Assembly (NCBI RefSeq): GCF_018687715.1
Contig: NC_056752.1
Span: 49,520,837 to 49,584,836 of the forward strand
DNA from: Carya illinoinensis
Taxonomy: Eukaryota > Streptophyta > Magnoliopsida > Fagales > Juglandaceae
Length of the DNA stretch: 64,000 nucleotides
Direction of reading: 5' to 3'
The translations under genes and the position numbers were made by a program. The notes under the pieces are model-generated. The model saw nothing but the letters and a program-made list of their open reading frames with translations, did not search any database and had not been told where the DNA came from. This document shows positions 26,361 to 39,088 of the stretch, piece by piece (within the stretch, counting starts at the first letter, position 1; each line of letters starts with the position of its first letter).

Positions 26361-26650
26361 CCATCTACCACCCTTTTTTATTCAACTTTTTCGTTCAACC
26401 ATGAATATTCTTTAATTTCCTTTTCCCTTTCCATGCACATGAAGGAGACCCAAGCTTTGAATTTTCAAATTTGAACAAGTCTTGAGAAATATTTTAAGTT
26501 TATCAAGCTCATAAAATTGTATTTTTTTTCTCGATGCTGTTGTTTATGGTCGAATGAAGTTATGGCCATCTATATATTAATTAATGATCCAAAAATAGGT
26601 TCACGTACATTTCGAAAAAAAAAGAGTAACTTGACGCTATTTGTTTCAAA

Positions 26651-26796
26651 ATAAGCCATGATAATATTTATGAATTGTCAAGAATTTAATGGTCTGATAA
26701 CATATGATCCGATTATTTAAATAATAAGTCATGATAATATTTATGAATTGTCAAGAATTTAATAGCCTGATAACATATGATCCGATTATTTAAATA
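26651..26796. repeat. Tandem duplication, 2 x 73 bp
   Basis: ATAAGCCATGATAATATTTA begins the first copy at 26651 and ATAAGTCATGATAATATTTA the second at 26724. The copies differ at only a few bases, so the duplication is recent. Confidence 0.9.
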
Positions 26797-28403
26797 GAAA
26801 ATCTGGATTCTAAATTTTCTAAAGAAGACAATTATGAGTGAGTTATATACATATTTGTGAGCCTAATAATTATTATAGTTGGGACTTACTATTCTTTCAA
26901 AAAAAAAAAAAAAAATCACGCATGCCCGTTTGGTCGATCTGCATGCATGATGCACATATCGACAAATTGAATTTAAAATGTTGCAGAGAAAAGAACAAAT
27001 TGGACAACCTAGAGATACCCAAAAACTTTCTGCGCTGTTATATGTGTTTCCCTGATCAAATAATAGAGTTGATAAAATTAATATTGATCATCGATGGTAC
27101 GTAAGAACATTAATTATCAAGGACAAATGGATGGATACAACAAATTTGAGGCTCTCTAGCTATAGACTGACAACCTTTCGGGACAACACCAAACATAAAC
27201 ATAGACTGTTGCTATGTACGTGACCCATCATGCATCCTTTTGCATGGACATGCAGAGGCCGAGTCACCGATCAACCAAATTTGTGGTTTAGAGGTCGGAC
27301 GATCGATCCTGACTGCATGCAGTACTTGGACGGAGGCCGATCGAGTACTCGTACCGCGTATTACTTAGCCACATAAAATGGTTGCAATAGTCTTTTGCTA
27401 ATTAATTTGTTCAAATTTTTAGTGACTATTGCATGGTTGTTAAGTGACATGCACAGCCAAATGCTAGCTAACCCGGCCCCCCACCAATATTACGTGTTAT
27501 ACAGGGCGGATATATAGCAACAACTCTTTTCTATGATAGAGATGGCACCCGCCACAACAGGTCACTATTTCAAATGCGATCAATTATTTTCTAGCTTGAT
27601 ATATATATATATATATATATAACTCATGAAGATCATGATTGAGGGGACGATTATATTAATTATTCGCGTAATTAGAATAGTCAACGCTAAGATCATGGGT
27701 TGTTGGTTTCACCCCCACTATGATCTATTACTAGACTACCACCCCACCATTGATGTTTCACCAACCAAGCAACGTATAATATTACTAGTCGATATCGTTA
27801 ATTTAACAGGTCGATCAGCAAATATATATTTATTAGCTTAAGAAATCTTGATTATTTGCTTATTTAATTATCGTGGAGAATCTTAATTCAAAACAAAATG
27901 TATTTAATCCAACGATATTCCTTGTTTGCATGAAAGATTGCATTAACTAAAGTCTAAACCACTTGATCTTCATGATTTATATATATATCATTTCTCGTCC
28001 GCGTCTTCATGAAGGCATCTTATATATATCCCAGGTCTTGATGATCATCTTCCAACTCGATCGCGATCCCGGCCCGTTATGTGTGCGTGTGTCATGTGTG
28101 CCATTTTTCGAATCTATAGCCATTTCAAGCCTATGCACTTTTGACCGTAGAATAGCCTTTTCCTTTTCCTACTGTTGAAGCTAACTTCATTGTTTTAGCT
28201 TAATTAAGTATATGTTATGATAACTTAATTAATAGAATATCCAACTGTTAAGATTCAGTGGTCCTCCCCAGTCTTGCTCAACTTCTTCCAAAATCCTTTT
28301 CGGGAGAAGGGAGATCGAGATCATATGATAATACAACTTGTCATTAGTACTTATATAATGAGAATTATGCTGCTTGTGATTATTATTCGGATCAGGACCT
28401 GCA

Positions 28404-28438
<35 letters not shown>

Positions 28439-29109
28439 TAATTAGTAATCATATTGGTCGTAACAACATTAAATCGGGCATGCATGCAGGATATATATAT
28501 ATATATATATTATAATTAACTAATATTATGATGAGAAGCTATTTTAGTTGCATGCAATAATATATATATTTGATAATATTATGCAAGTGTGTGTATATAT
28601 ATATATATGATGTGATGTGATGCATGCATGGTGGGTTTTCCGACTGTTTTAATCTTAATTAATTATAATTTGTGAAATATAAGTGATATTTTGTTGATCA
28701 AGAAAGTACTAATAATCAAGTAATAAGTTAATTATAACCCCCCAACTACCCCCCCGGCCCAAAAAAAAAAAAAAAATTAATGATCAGAGTAATATCAGGC
28801 TTTTAAAATTTACGCTTTTCGATCCTTTTTTATTTGCATTTTGTTTCTTGGAAACCAAACAATTATTAATGCATAACAAAGCTATATATGGATCATCCAA
28901 ATGTTTATATCAGCTTTTGTACGTTATGTGTTCTCTGGTCCATTGATTTGAAGACTGATCATTGTGCTTCGATCCGCCTCATACGTGCTTGAATTGGCCG
29001 TACGTTTTATGTTTTTCTAACTATTATTTTTACTAACTAACGAATGTGATCATCATCATGAATCTATTGATATATCCTAAGTTTTTTTTTTTAAGTTAAT
29101 AATTATCTC

Positions 29110-29140
<31 letters not shown>

Positions 29141-30295
29141 ATTGTCGTTATTTTTTTTTTTTGACTTTTTGCTTTTTTCTTCATTATAATTTTGATACTA
29201 TTTCTCTAATTCACTGCATTGCGAAATCTTCACTATTTTAATATATATATATATATATATATGATTAATATTGAGTCTTTATAATGGTTTGAAAAGGCAA
29301 CTGCAAAAGTATCATCACTGAGTCTGGGCATTTCACGAGTTACTTGCTCTGTACACCCGGCGGCTCCGAACCCTTTTACTTTTCAAATGGGTTGCGATCA
29401 ATGAAAAGACTCGAACTTCTTAATTAGTCCTAGCAATCGACGACAATGCATATATGTTAATGGGTACTCATGTATTTCTTTGGAAGAGAAAGGAAAAAAA
29501 AAAAAAAGGAGAATTCATGCCCAACACTTGATGCAAATGCATGTCATGTGCGTATGTGAAGTTGGAATTGACCACATCTTTGACTGCAATTGGGATGGAT
29601 ATTAGCATAAAGGATCAAAGTCTAGTAGGAAAGATCGATTTATCACTGAATACCGTTATATTGATCACTTAGATTGCAGTCGACGTACCTCTCATGACGT
29701 TCGTACGTAGCTCAATTAAATGCATAACAAACCTACCTCTAACTCACACGCAATAGTGAATAGTACAGACCTTTAAGTTTTTGGATACTGTTATATCAAA
29801 TTATCTAGTAATGAAATACTAATAAATAATTTGTGATTAATAATGAATTATTTATAAATAATAATTAAATAATCTGATAAAATCTTAGAATAGTTATATT
29901 TCTAAACATGACAGCCTTAATTCCTCTACCTTAGACTTCCAAAAAATAAAAGTCTTTAAAACTCGATCAATATATACCTTTAGGTTTGAAAATTGGAAGT
30001 CGAGGATGAGGCGCGCTATGTTTTTGCAAATTCGAGAAATCTTACAAACACCTTTAAAATAATTTCGTAGATGATCTTGGCTTACCTGCAGCCAACCAAG
30101 TTTTTAATCTATAATATTTTCCTTTTATCAAGAAGCTAGCCAACCATGTTTGACATCAAGGGCTTTAAGAGAATCAAAGATTAGATCCTTCTGTCCACAG
30201 CTTTTGAGACCATACATCTACCTCTCTCCTTCCTTTATCCCTAAACTCCATCAATTCACCTCCTTTTACTGCCTGACCCTGTAAAACACTGTCAC

Positions 30296-30328
30296 GACCG
30301 GAGTATGATAAAAAATCATTCTCCGGTC
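30296..30328. repeat. Inverted repeat, 14-bp arms
   Basis: GACCGGAGTATGAT, then a short A loop, then ATCATTCTCCGGTC, with one mismatch. It resembles a bacterial terminator hairpin but sits in plant intergenic DNA, and may be a transposon footprint. Between here and 31024 are unrecognised ORFs on both strands (30416-30698), and an A-run of about 33 at 30966-30998. Confidence 0.7.
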
Positions 30329-30963
30329 AGTAGCTTTAATAAAAATCTAATTTAATAAAGAGAGTTTTGGGGCCAAAAAACAAAAAACAAAGAAGAAAAA
30401 TTAAAGCCCAACGGGTTAAACAGAGCCACTTTTTTGACTAACACTGCCTCGTATACATGTAGTACTACTGTGTAAATAAATGGAGATGGTGTCATCTTCA
30501 AGCAAAGGAGGCCCCACTCTCACTCTCTCTTTCTTGCATGGTTGGAAGGGTAGAAAATCTGCCTTTGCTTTTAACCTCATCTTCTTCACACTCTTTACCT
30601 TTTTTTCCATTTTCGCGTGTGAACACGATCTGCGAATCTTCAATAACTTCTTCCTTACTTTCTTTATCTTTACAAAATGATGAGGGTCTAGCTCCCATTT
30701 ATGCTTAGATCTCCCACTTCTTCTGTTTTAAGATGTACATGTCTATCTATATATCTTTATGTTCGATATTCTATCTTTACGTTATATATATATATACCCA
30801 GAAATGATAATAATAGCTAGGAAGATAAAAACATAATTGATATCCATTTTATATAGAGACAGAGACAAGAAGGAAATTATAGAGGTAATTAAAGAAGTCG
30901 TGACACAATAAGATCATAAATATTATTTTCTCAAGTAAACCCCCAAACCGTTGATTCAAAAGC

Positions 30964-30999
<36 letters not shown>

Positions 31000-31024
31000 A
31001 AAAATTCCCAACTTCTTTGGAAAA

Positions 31025-32320
31025 TTACATGATTAAGCCACTAGCAATGGCTCGATTCGTATCGAAGTGTGTAGTTTCATAAACGGGCAATTCTTCCCGG
31101 TACCTCTCGATCCCAATAGCCGAAAGATTATCCAGTTCGAACAGATCAGAGCTTGAATAACTGGCTGCATCATCATCATCATCCACTTCAGAATCTTCAA
31201 TATCATGTTGAAGAATATCTCTCATATTCAAGTCTTCCTTGTCTTTTTTATAATTCTCGAACAAATCTTTGGCAACTTCTTCAACACGATAATTGCCACC
31301 CATTACATAACATTTGATCTCTGCATCACCCGCAGTTCTTATGGTGGACACAGTCATGAGCCCCGGTTTGTCCTCTGACAGAATTTTTTGCCCGCACGGC
31401 CTACAATCCTTGTCCACGATCACGCTGATCGGGCCAAACTTCACCGACCTTTTCACCCCGGCGCCGGTGCCATTGCTGAATTTCCCCCTTGAAGAAGGCG
31501 TTTTGCTCAGACAAGACCGCGAAAACGAAGACGCGGAAGAACATGTTGATGTTGTGGTGGTGGAGTACTTGGAGTTTCTCTCCAAACTGGTTTCATCGTT
31601 CCTGCCTCCTACTGAGGACGACATCTTTGCCTTCTTTGCATTTCCTGCAGTGAAAAGAGAGTTAAGAAAGCTAGCGAGGCGTCCACCCGGTGATAGCGGC
31701 TGCTTAACCTTCTTCAAGTCTCCGTAGATTTTCAAGGCCTTGGATTTGGTCTTCACGAAACCGTTCTCGTGCTTTGGCTTTTGTGTTGAGGCAGAATGAC
31801 TTCGTTCGCCATAACCACCACCAAACTTCTCCAGTTGAGGCTTTTGGGAAACGCTGGTCCGAATAGGCTTCGGCCTCTGCATAGAATAACATGAAGACCT
31901 TGATTTCGACGCATTAACGGACTCCGACTCCGACGACGAGAAGCCGCCTCCGGAGCTCGACTCCGAAGAGCTCGAACTCGAATTCTGCAGGATAAAACGG
32001 CGGTCATCTCTCGATTTCCTTTCGAAATCCGCCGTGGAGTTTCGGCGTACTGAGACCTTTTCGTTCACTTTCTTGTCCATCCACCTCTCGATCATGCATG
32101 CTTGTCGAAAGCTCGCCATTTCCTCTTCTTGTTCTTTTAGGCCATTGCTCTGTTTCTTTCTCATGGTTTCTCCGTATAGAATGAGTTTCTCTTCTCGTTT
32201 TTCGCCGGGGCCTTCGTCGATGGACCGATAAATCGAGTCGAGAAGAGTGGAAGAAAAAGATGGGTTCTCTCTCCGGTGTCGGTGGCGATCTTCTCGCAGC
32301 GATTTATTCCACCTCTCCAT
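31025..32320 (-). CDS. BIG GRAIN 1-like protein
   Basis: One uninterrupted frame of 431 codons. The N-terminus MERWNKSLRED followed by NPSFSSTLLDSIYRSID (19-35) is the hallmark block of the plant BG1 family. A second conserved block, LKIYGDLKKVKQPLSPGGRL with ASFLNSLF (196-223), sits mid-protein. A third, VKFGPISVIVDKDCRP (289-308), leads to an acidic linker and the C-terminus SDLFELDNLSAIG...LPVYETTHFDTNRAI. There are Ser-rich stretches at 114-135 and 250-280 and no clear membrane span. Rice BG1 is an early auxin-response, plasma-membrane-associated protein that promotes auxin transport and grain size; the same pathway is inferred here. Intronless structure fits the family as I recall it. 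The start is the only ATG giving the conserved N-terminus. Confidence 0.92.
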   Translation of the reverse strand: MERWNKSLREDRHRHRRENPSFSSTLLDSIYRSIDEGPGEKREEKLILYGETMRKKQSNGLKEQEEEMASFRQACMIERWMDKKVNEKVSVRRNSTADFERKSRDDRRFILQNSSSSSSESSSGGGFSSSESESVNASKSRSSCYSMQRPKPIRTSVSQKPQLEKFGGGYGERSHSASTQKPKHENGFVKTKSKALKIYGDLKKVKQPLSPGGRLASFLNSLFTAGNAKKAKMSSSVGGRNDETSLERNSKYSTTTTSTCSSASSFSRSCLSKTPSSRGKFSNGTGAGVKRSVKFGPISVIVDKDCRPCGQKILSEDKPGLMTVSTIRTAGDAEIKCYVMGGNYRVEEVAKDLFENYKKDKEDLNMRDILQHDIEDSEVDDDDDAASYSSSDLFELDNLSAIGIERYREELPVYETTHFDTNRAIASGLIM

Positions 32321-32453
32321 GTCCTTTTATATAGAAGTACGACAAGGAGAAGTAGATAGAGATTGAAGGGAAACAAGAATGGCAGAACAGTGGGTTCTTA
32401 ACGATATCAATTATTTCTCTTTCTTGTCTGCTTCAGAGAGAGAGAGAGAGAGG

Positions 32454-32585
32454 TCACTGGAGACAAGCATGATTGTATGAGAAAGAAGTAAGACATTTGC
32501 AAGACAAGTAGTACTCTTCGTGTTCTGTTTGCTCTGCCACAGTGTGAAAGAGCAAATGAAGAGCAGAGAAAGCAAGCATGGGCAT
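32454..32585 (-). CDS. Upstream ORF in the BIG GRAIN 1-like leader
   Basis: A 43-codon ATG-initiated frame (MPMLAFSALHLLFH...) ends 134 bp before the BG1-like start. Two shorter overlapping uORFs follow in other frames: ATG at 32496 (28 codons) and ATG at 32470 (19 codons). They matter only if transcription starts above 32585 and the leader is unspliced, as the TATA position suggests. They could limit translation of the main frame. Product unknown and translation unproven. Confidence 0.3.
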   Translation of the reverse strand: MPMLAFSALHLLFHTVAEQTEHEEYYLSCKCLTSFSYNHACLQ

Positions 32586-32661
32586 TGATGGGTGCTTGAT
32601 GGCTTAGAGAGCGAGAGAGCAATGAAAGCCAAAAGCCACGCCTGTGGAGAGAGAGAGAGAG

Positions 32662-32697
<36 letters not shown>

Positions 32698-32731
32698 GTG
32701 TGTTCCTTTTTGATATTCCTATTACTCCCCT

Positions 32732-32738
32732 CTTTATA
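32732..32738 (-). promoter_or_regulatory. Probable TATA box of the BIG GRAIN 1-like gene
   Basis: TATAAAG on the minus strand, about 30-40 bp upstream of a long pyrimidine tract (CT repeats, plus-strand GA at 32648-32693), a common plant core-promoter arrangement. It implies a leader of about 380 nt with a second CT tract at 32436-32452. Confidence 0.5.
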
Positions 32739-32799
32739 ACTCAGGAAGGTATATCGTGTATTTCACACACACCTTGGAATCTATGCTAAAGCTAACAGA

Positions 32800-34320
32800 G
32801 GCCGTTGGATCGATGATCAATCCTCTACATGCTTGCTGAATGAATTACAAACTGAGATCGGGGCTGCATATAAGTCCAAGCTCGAACTAATGCCAGGTTG
32901 GCAATGATGATCATGCTTAACCAATTATTAAATTGTTTGCTTCTTTTTTTTTTTTTTTTTTTTTTTCTCCCCCATTATTTAGTGAAATTACTTCTACGCT
33001 TTGCCTCCTCCACATGAAGTGACATTAGATCCTTAGTTGCTTTTCCTCCAAAAAGAAAAGCAAGCAAAGTTATTAAGGTGTGGGATCATATACACAGAGC
33101 TAGATCAAGATGGTTATCCTACAACACCACGATTCACACCCGATCTATATATCTGGGTCCATATGGTTTCATACCTTGTTTCTTTCTTTCCCTTCTTGTT
33201 TTTTTTTTTTCTTTTTTGAGAAAAATACATATTTTTTCGTTATTCAAAATAATTCTTACATTTTTCACGAGTAATTATCACATGCCATGCTATGGTCACG
33301 CACAAATCGAAGATGATCGATGATATATAATTGATCACAATCATAATCTTGTGATGATCTACTGACATTTGTCTCATTTTTCTCATTTGGTATCAAGTTC
33401 CTATACCCTCAATATTTATTGTTAAATGGAAAAGAAATACTAAGATAATGATACATATAAATTCCAAGTTTGCCAATTTGCATTGATCGGGGTACAATGA
33501 TATAAAATCCACAAAAGATGTTGGAACATGTGTATAATATTACATGTTTTCTTTGACTTTTAATACTATCAGATGTTAATATAAGTGTAATTTGTACTAT
33601 ATGCGTTGTTGTGATGATCACCATGTGAACAACCTGTAATTAATACCATTAAAGTGTATGGAGATCATTTTTTTAACCCCCTCGAGTAGTGTTTCCTTAG
33701 AAAAATAAAGCATTTCTAACTTATGTATAAGAAGAAGATCAGAAGTGGGAAGTATGAAAAGGCAGAATGCCTCTAAAGTTTGGTATGGACTGTATTATGA
33801 GGCATTATTATTGCTAAGTCCAAGCTGCTGATCATGTTCATGAGCCTGCATGCTTCTACTGTCAACTAATGCGGCTATTCTTAAATTTTGCACTCCCAAT
33901 AACTTTTCTTTTGGTGTACCTATATAGTATAAAAATTGATTATTAATTTCATTTAGAAATGATACAAGTTGGGGATTGAAACTCCTAGCTAAGAAACATA
34001 AATTTTATGTTTCTCGACAACATGTCTATGTTCACATGATAACAGTAAATGATTTTATTAAAATTATAAATAAATGCAGTAATGCGGCAATGGTATAAGA
34101 GAATAATATATATAATTCTAGCCAACATGTTGGGTCGGGTCGGATCAAGAGCCAAAATGGTTCAACAAATATCGGTTCAAGCCCCTGCTTCGTAGCCTAA
34201 GTCTCATTGAAAATCTATTAAAAAACTATAATAGATCATAATTATCTGGTTCGATTATTAAATCAAACTGCCACAAACACAACTTGACATCTCTACATGT
34301 AGAACCCCAACAATATATAT

Positions 34321-34358
<38 letters not shown>

Positions 34359-34940
34359 GGGATTAAAATGCGCGTGATTAAGCTTGAAAAACTATATATA
34401 ATGAAATTAATGAACTCATTAGTATATATGTTAGGAGTAAAATTGAATGCATGGTACGGAATGGGAATGAAGATGGAGAAATTATTTAATATATTATATA
34501 GTCGGCAAACCCTTAATTTTAGCCATGAGGCCGTAGCTAGCTAGGGTAGCTAGCTATTCAACGGCAAATAGGGAAGATGATGCAACTGATTTGGCAAACA
34601 TAGCCTTGATTTTGCTATATATTTTATATAAGTTGAGAACAGTAGTACATTCAATAATATATAATAATTCATAAACTGGACATAATAATGAAATTATCTG
34701 GAAAAAATTGTTTTTATATTCGGTTTTACCTTTACTTTAAATAATTACAGCCATTGTTTTAACCTTTAATGGTGAGCTATCACTGCTTCATATAAACCTG
34801 ATTGCCATGATCATCGAGTCCATTTAATTATTATGTGGTTGCTCCCTCTATTGATCATCATAATCCTTTAGATTCCATTTTAGTTACTTTTACCAGCTGC
34901 TACCCCTTTCTATTAATTGTACGGTTTGATACTGGTCCTA
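32800..34940. other. Intergenic region upstream of the BIG GRAIN 1-like gene
   Basis: AT-rich with T-runs (32944-32966, 33200-33210) and an (AC)n/(AT)n microsatellite at 34319-34358. No recognised gene; short ORFs are not family-like. Confidence 0.5.
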
Positions 34941-34944
34941 GGGC

Positions 34945-35085
34945 TGCTTTGGATTTAAAGATGAGATTAAAGTTTAATAAAATATTATTTTTTAATATTA
35001 TTATTATATTAAGATTTGAAAAAATTAAATTATTTATTATATTTTATATGAAAATTTGAAAAGTTGTAATGATGAGATACTATTG
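34945..35085 (-). mobile_element. MITE, copy 1 of an inverted pair
   Basis: The reverse complement contains ATCTCATCATTACAACTTTT, then AAATATAATAAATAA, matching the copy at 35389-35601 along most of its length. I recall this family as very common in walnut and pecan sequence. The ends are worn; the left starts at GCTTTGGATT. Confidence 0.6.
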
Positions 35086-35388
35086 AATAATTTATTCGCA
35101 TTAATTTTGTTTTTCATTGATATTAATGTAGAGATTTTGCTGATTTTTAATTAGAATATAAACTACTAAAAACCATGCATTACGTACAAAGGTTGCCAAT
35201 TCGACATTAATCATTGTTCGTAGAAGCGATTATCGGTATGATTCTATATATATATAGTGAGTTTCTTGAGCATGTAACTTGTAAGAAGCTATATATATGT
35301 GTGTGTGTGTATGTGTATATATATATATATATATATTTTAATATAAGAATCTCATTTTTTTTAAAATAAAAAGAGAAATGATCGACTA

Positions 35389-35601
35389 GTTTGGATATCC
35401 AAACTCAAACTATTTCATTATCTCATATCATCTCGTATAATCATTACAACTTTCACAAATTCTTATACAAAATAAAATAAACAATTAAACTTTTTCAAAT
35501 TTCAAAACAAAACTAATATTAAAAAATTATATTATAACAATATTTTATTCAATTTTTAACAAAACATCTATCTCATCGCATTTAAATTGTGTAACCAAAC
35601 G
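35389..35601 (+). mobile_element. MITE, copy 2 of an inverted pair
   Basis: Starts TTTGGATATCCAAACTC and ends GTGTAACCAAAC, so the ends are short inverted repeats of TTTGG/CCAAA. The interior has TAATCATTACAACTTTCACA and the A-rich ACAAAACTAATATTAAAAAA shared with the opposite-strand copy 300 bp to the left. Confidence 0.65.
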
Positions 35602-36607
35602 ATATTTATAAATTTAGGATGTACAAGCCTCGTACACCTCAAAAGTGGATAAATTTGAGATTTATATAAAAAATTATTTTTTTAATGGTAGACTTTATTT
35701 AAAAAAGAGTAGGCACGACTTGCACACTTTAAGATTATATCTAATATTATTATAAAAAAAAGACGCAGTTAATTCTTAGATATATTTTTTTAATGATATT
35801 AAAAATAATTATAATAGACCAAGTACCCAAAAAACCTCCATCCTAATTGATTTCATTCTTCGTACTATAGAATATACTAATTATGATCATGTAAAATGCA
35901 TCATGCATGCATGTGTGTGCATGTATGTGTGTTATTTGTATGCATAATATTGTATCGGAAATTAACAAGAGTACTGGATTTATCCATATGGCCGTTGGAA
36001 ATAGTGAAGCAAATTATAACTCTTAAGTGATCTTCAGATAGCTTTATATATATATATATATATATAGGTGTGATGTTTAATTAGAACGTACGTGGCATAT
36101 ATATATATATACACTATGATCTGCTAGGTGAGCCGTTGATTAAGACATATGATGATTTGTGCAGAGCTTAAGTAGGTACGTACGTACTACTCCTGAACTT
36201 AAACTCATGACCAAATTAATCTAATTAAATGACTTGATTCCATTAGTTGGCAAATGAATCCTTTAATTGCATGTGTACATCGAGAGAGAGAGAGAGAGAG
36301 AGTGGGGGGTTACAGCTTATTTGCGTAATGATTGCACTCGTGGCTCCCAATCCTTTTTTAGCGAGAAAGAGCTAGACGGAGATATTAGATAATATAGAGA
36401 GGGAAAGAGAGATCTAGATCATCTACGTACGAAACCATCTGTAACAAATGAACAAATTAACTCGAGTGATTTATTTAAGATAACATAAAGTTGCATGCAG
36501 TGTACCTTGTAGCATTATAATTAATTAATTAATTACGACTATAGAATGTTCGTAGCAATTAGCTGCTGCTGGCCGGATAAAGTCATGATCAGATTCATTA
36601 ATTATAA

Positions 36608-36669
<62 letters not shown>

Positions 36670-38773
36670 AAGCTAATTAGATCAATTAATAAAGGTGTTA
36701 AAAGCAACGTGCGTTTGCGATATTAATGCTCTTAATTATTTTCTTTGCTTCCCTTTTCCTCACATGCAGCAGCGGTACTATAGTCTATAGTACTCCTGAT
36801 CTCTCCGGCCTTCATCTTCAATTCCCTTCAAACTTAAGAAAATCCGGACTCCATTATTATATTATTATATTATTATATATATATATATATGGTGCCAACT
36901 AATTAACCCATGTGTCTAATTATCATTCACACTTATAATTAAGCAACTAATTATAAGATAATTACCCTTTTTTAAATTCCTAAAGTACAATACACGTTAT
37001 CTGATCTCATATCTATATATATATGACGTTTGTGGAACAGAATTTTGTAGAGGCATCAAAGTTCCAATAGTATAATTAGTTGATCCGCATGAACAAGTGT
37101 TATCATTATTGATAAAAAAAAAAATATTAACGTTAAGGATCCATCTTAATTAAATATTCAGTCGGATCCATCATTCTCCAAAAATCCACTTTACGTACGT
37201 ACCATGTATGCACGTTTCGATCGGTCGTGCGCATTACTAACGTACGTCGTATATAGCACCAAAGATCGATGATGATCAGTAATATTTAAGCTGCATGCCA
37301 AGCTAGCTATGTATGAAAAGTTTGAGATCCATCGAGTAGATTCCTTTCAACGTACGGGTTTAATGAGAGAAAGACGAAAGAAAGAAGATTCCATTCAGAT
37401 CATGGAACGAGCAATCCGGGGACCCAATATACAACTAAGATCATCATCGATTGACATACCGTATCTATATATATGCATCAATATCCCACCCAAGAACGAC
37501 GAATCCAGATCACGATAATATTCTTAGTGGATGATCGAAGACTAGATCTCTGGTCTCCGCTACCACCGTTCATTAGATTAGACAAATAATCGAGACATGA
37601 TGCATGATCATGTAGAAGAAGAATCGTACGCGCGTCATGTATGGCTAGTGTATATATTCTTCCCTAAAATGAGCAGCTAGCTACGGCCAGTCGTTTCAAA
37701 AACAATATGTTTCCACTTTTCTTTTGTTTGCTAGCTAGCACATGCATCATTCAACTTGTCTTATTAATGCCTACTTATCGAAGATAGAGATGGATTTTTA
37801 CCTAAATTTAGCTGTTTGAAAACCCTTAAAAAGTTTCATTAATGCCTTCTTGATCAGTATTGTTCTTTTCCTTTATTTTGAGTGGCACGTAGCACATAAA
37901 TGCAGTCCAAATTATATGAAACATAATCATCAAGACGTGCGCATTAACGAGAATGGAAACATACTGTGGTTCACTATAAAAAGTGATTGTCTGCATGACC
38001 CTGATCTTGTTCATTTGGACTGTGACATTTCCTGATTCAATCATCTAATTATCGTCGTGGTACACATGACACTAGCTAACTAGTCTATTCTAACATGGAC
38101 ATTGGGTGGCTTCCACCCATTGATGGATCATCTATTCTATCTATTTTCTTCTCTCTTTTGTTTTTTTCTGGGCCATAATCCAGCAATTTCTGTCTAAAAG
38201 ATGCTTCCACCTCTTGTCATGACTGAATACTTGGAGATGTTAGTGGCTTGCACAGGAGCATGCTTCCATCATTCTTCTAAAAAATCCTTGCTTCAAGTAC
38301 ATACTGTGGGTGGGTTGCTCTACCATTAACCTTTAGCTCCGATATATTTGAGAACCAAAAAGATGTTGAGTCCAACTTATACAGCTAAATACTATATATA
38401 AAATCTTCCCCATCAATGGCCATGATGAAGTTGCACCGCCTAGCTAGCGAACTTCTCTCTCTCTCTAGAAACTCTCCAGGGTTTGGGTTGCTGAGACTTT
38501 TCATCAAGATTTCCTCAGTTACTTTCGTTTTTCTTTATGGATCGATCTTATAATTAAGGACCTCGATCGTCTTATGGATTTCATCGCTTGAGCTACTACA
38601 GATCATCAACTAGATTAGAGAGCATGCACGTTGGTGGGTCCAAATTAACTTTACTGGAACTTGTACTTTGATATGGGTGTCGTGTAGAATAAATTAATTT
38701 ACCCACACGTATTGTTACATAAACACCTTTTCTTTTCTTTTTTCACCAAGACCTATGCAATTGGTCTGCCTGC

Positions 38774-38805
<32 letters not shown>

Positions 38806-39088
38806 TGTGTGTGTGTATATGTATAAAGCGGTAAGGGATCTCCGCATGCCATTCATTCTGCTTTCCATAATGTCCCACTCCACATTAACTATGTTTTTAA
38901 CTGCTGATTACTGGCTAAAGCGTGCGATACTGGCTAAAATTCAGAACCTTCAACAGTAACACGTGTTTGCTGATCTTATGAGAAAAATCGAGATAATATT
39001 ATCAAATAGCACAGAGAAAGTGAACGATAGATAATTAAGGAAAGAAATTAAATTAGCTGTTGGGCAAAGGGGAATAATGATTTTTTTT
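35602..39088. other. Intergenic region with microsatellites
   Basis: No gene recognised. Notable simple repeats: (GA)n at 36281-36302, (CT)n of about 25 units at 36610-36660, (AT)n at 36046-36065, 36878-36891 and 38775-38808. Frequent TACGTACG and GCATGC tetramers are scattered. ORFs such as 37309-37518 are not family-like. Confidence 0.5.

Larger units (their letters stand above)
23261..30290. other. 7-kb intergenic region, no recognised gene
   Basis: No ORF here matches a known family. The longest (25471-25884 plus, 137 codons) is low-complexity Ser/Leu/Lys sequence and looks like untranslated DNA. AT microsatellites lie near 24476-24498, 27601-27620, 28407-28434, 28493-28510, 29119-29141 and 29241-29262. 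I found no known conserved miRNA sequence by eye. An ACGTG-rich block near 26 kb and a 73-bp duplication are listed separately. Confidence 0.5.

Noticed and set aside
23261..30290. Conserved miRNA precursors in the gene desert
   Set aside because: I looked by eye for common families (miR156, 159/319, 160, 164, 166, 167, 169, 172, 390, 396, 398) and saw none; short matches such as TGCCTGGCT at 23764 did not extend.
30966..30998. A-run near the BIG GRAIN 1-like stop as evidence of a retrocopy
   Set aside because: The gene is on the minus strand, so a poly(A) tail would read as T on the plus strand. The run has the wrong polarity, and the family is naturally intronless as I recall it.
32161..32376. 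71-codon minus-strand ORF overlapping the BIG GRAIN 1-like start
   Set aside because: It opens with TTG, not ATG, and has no conserved features; only the ATG-started uORFs were kept.
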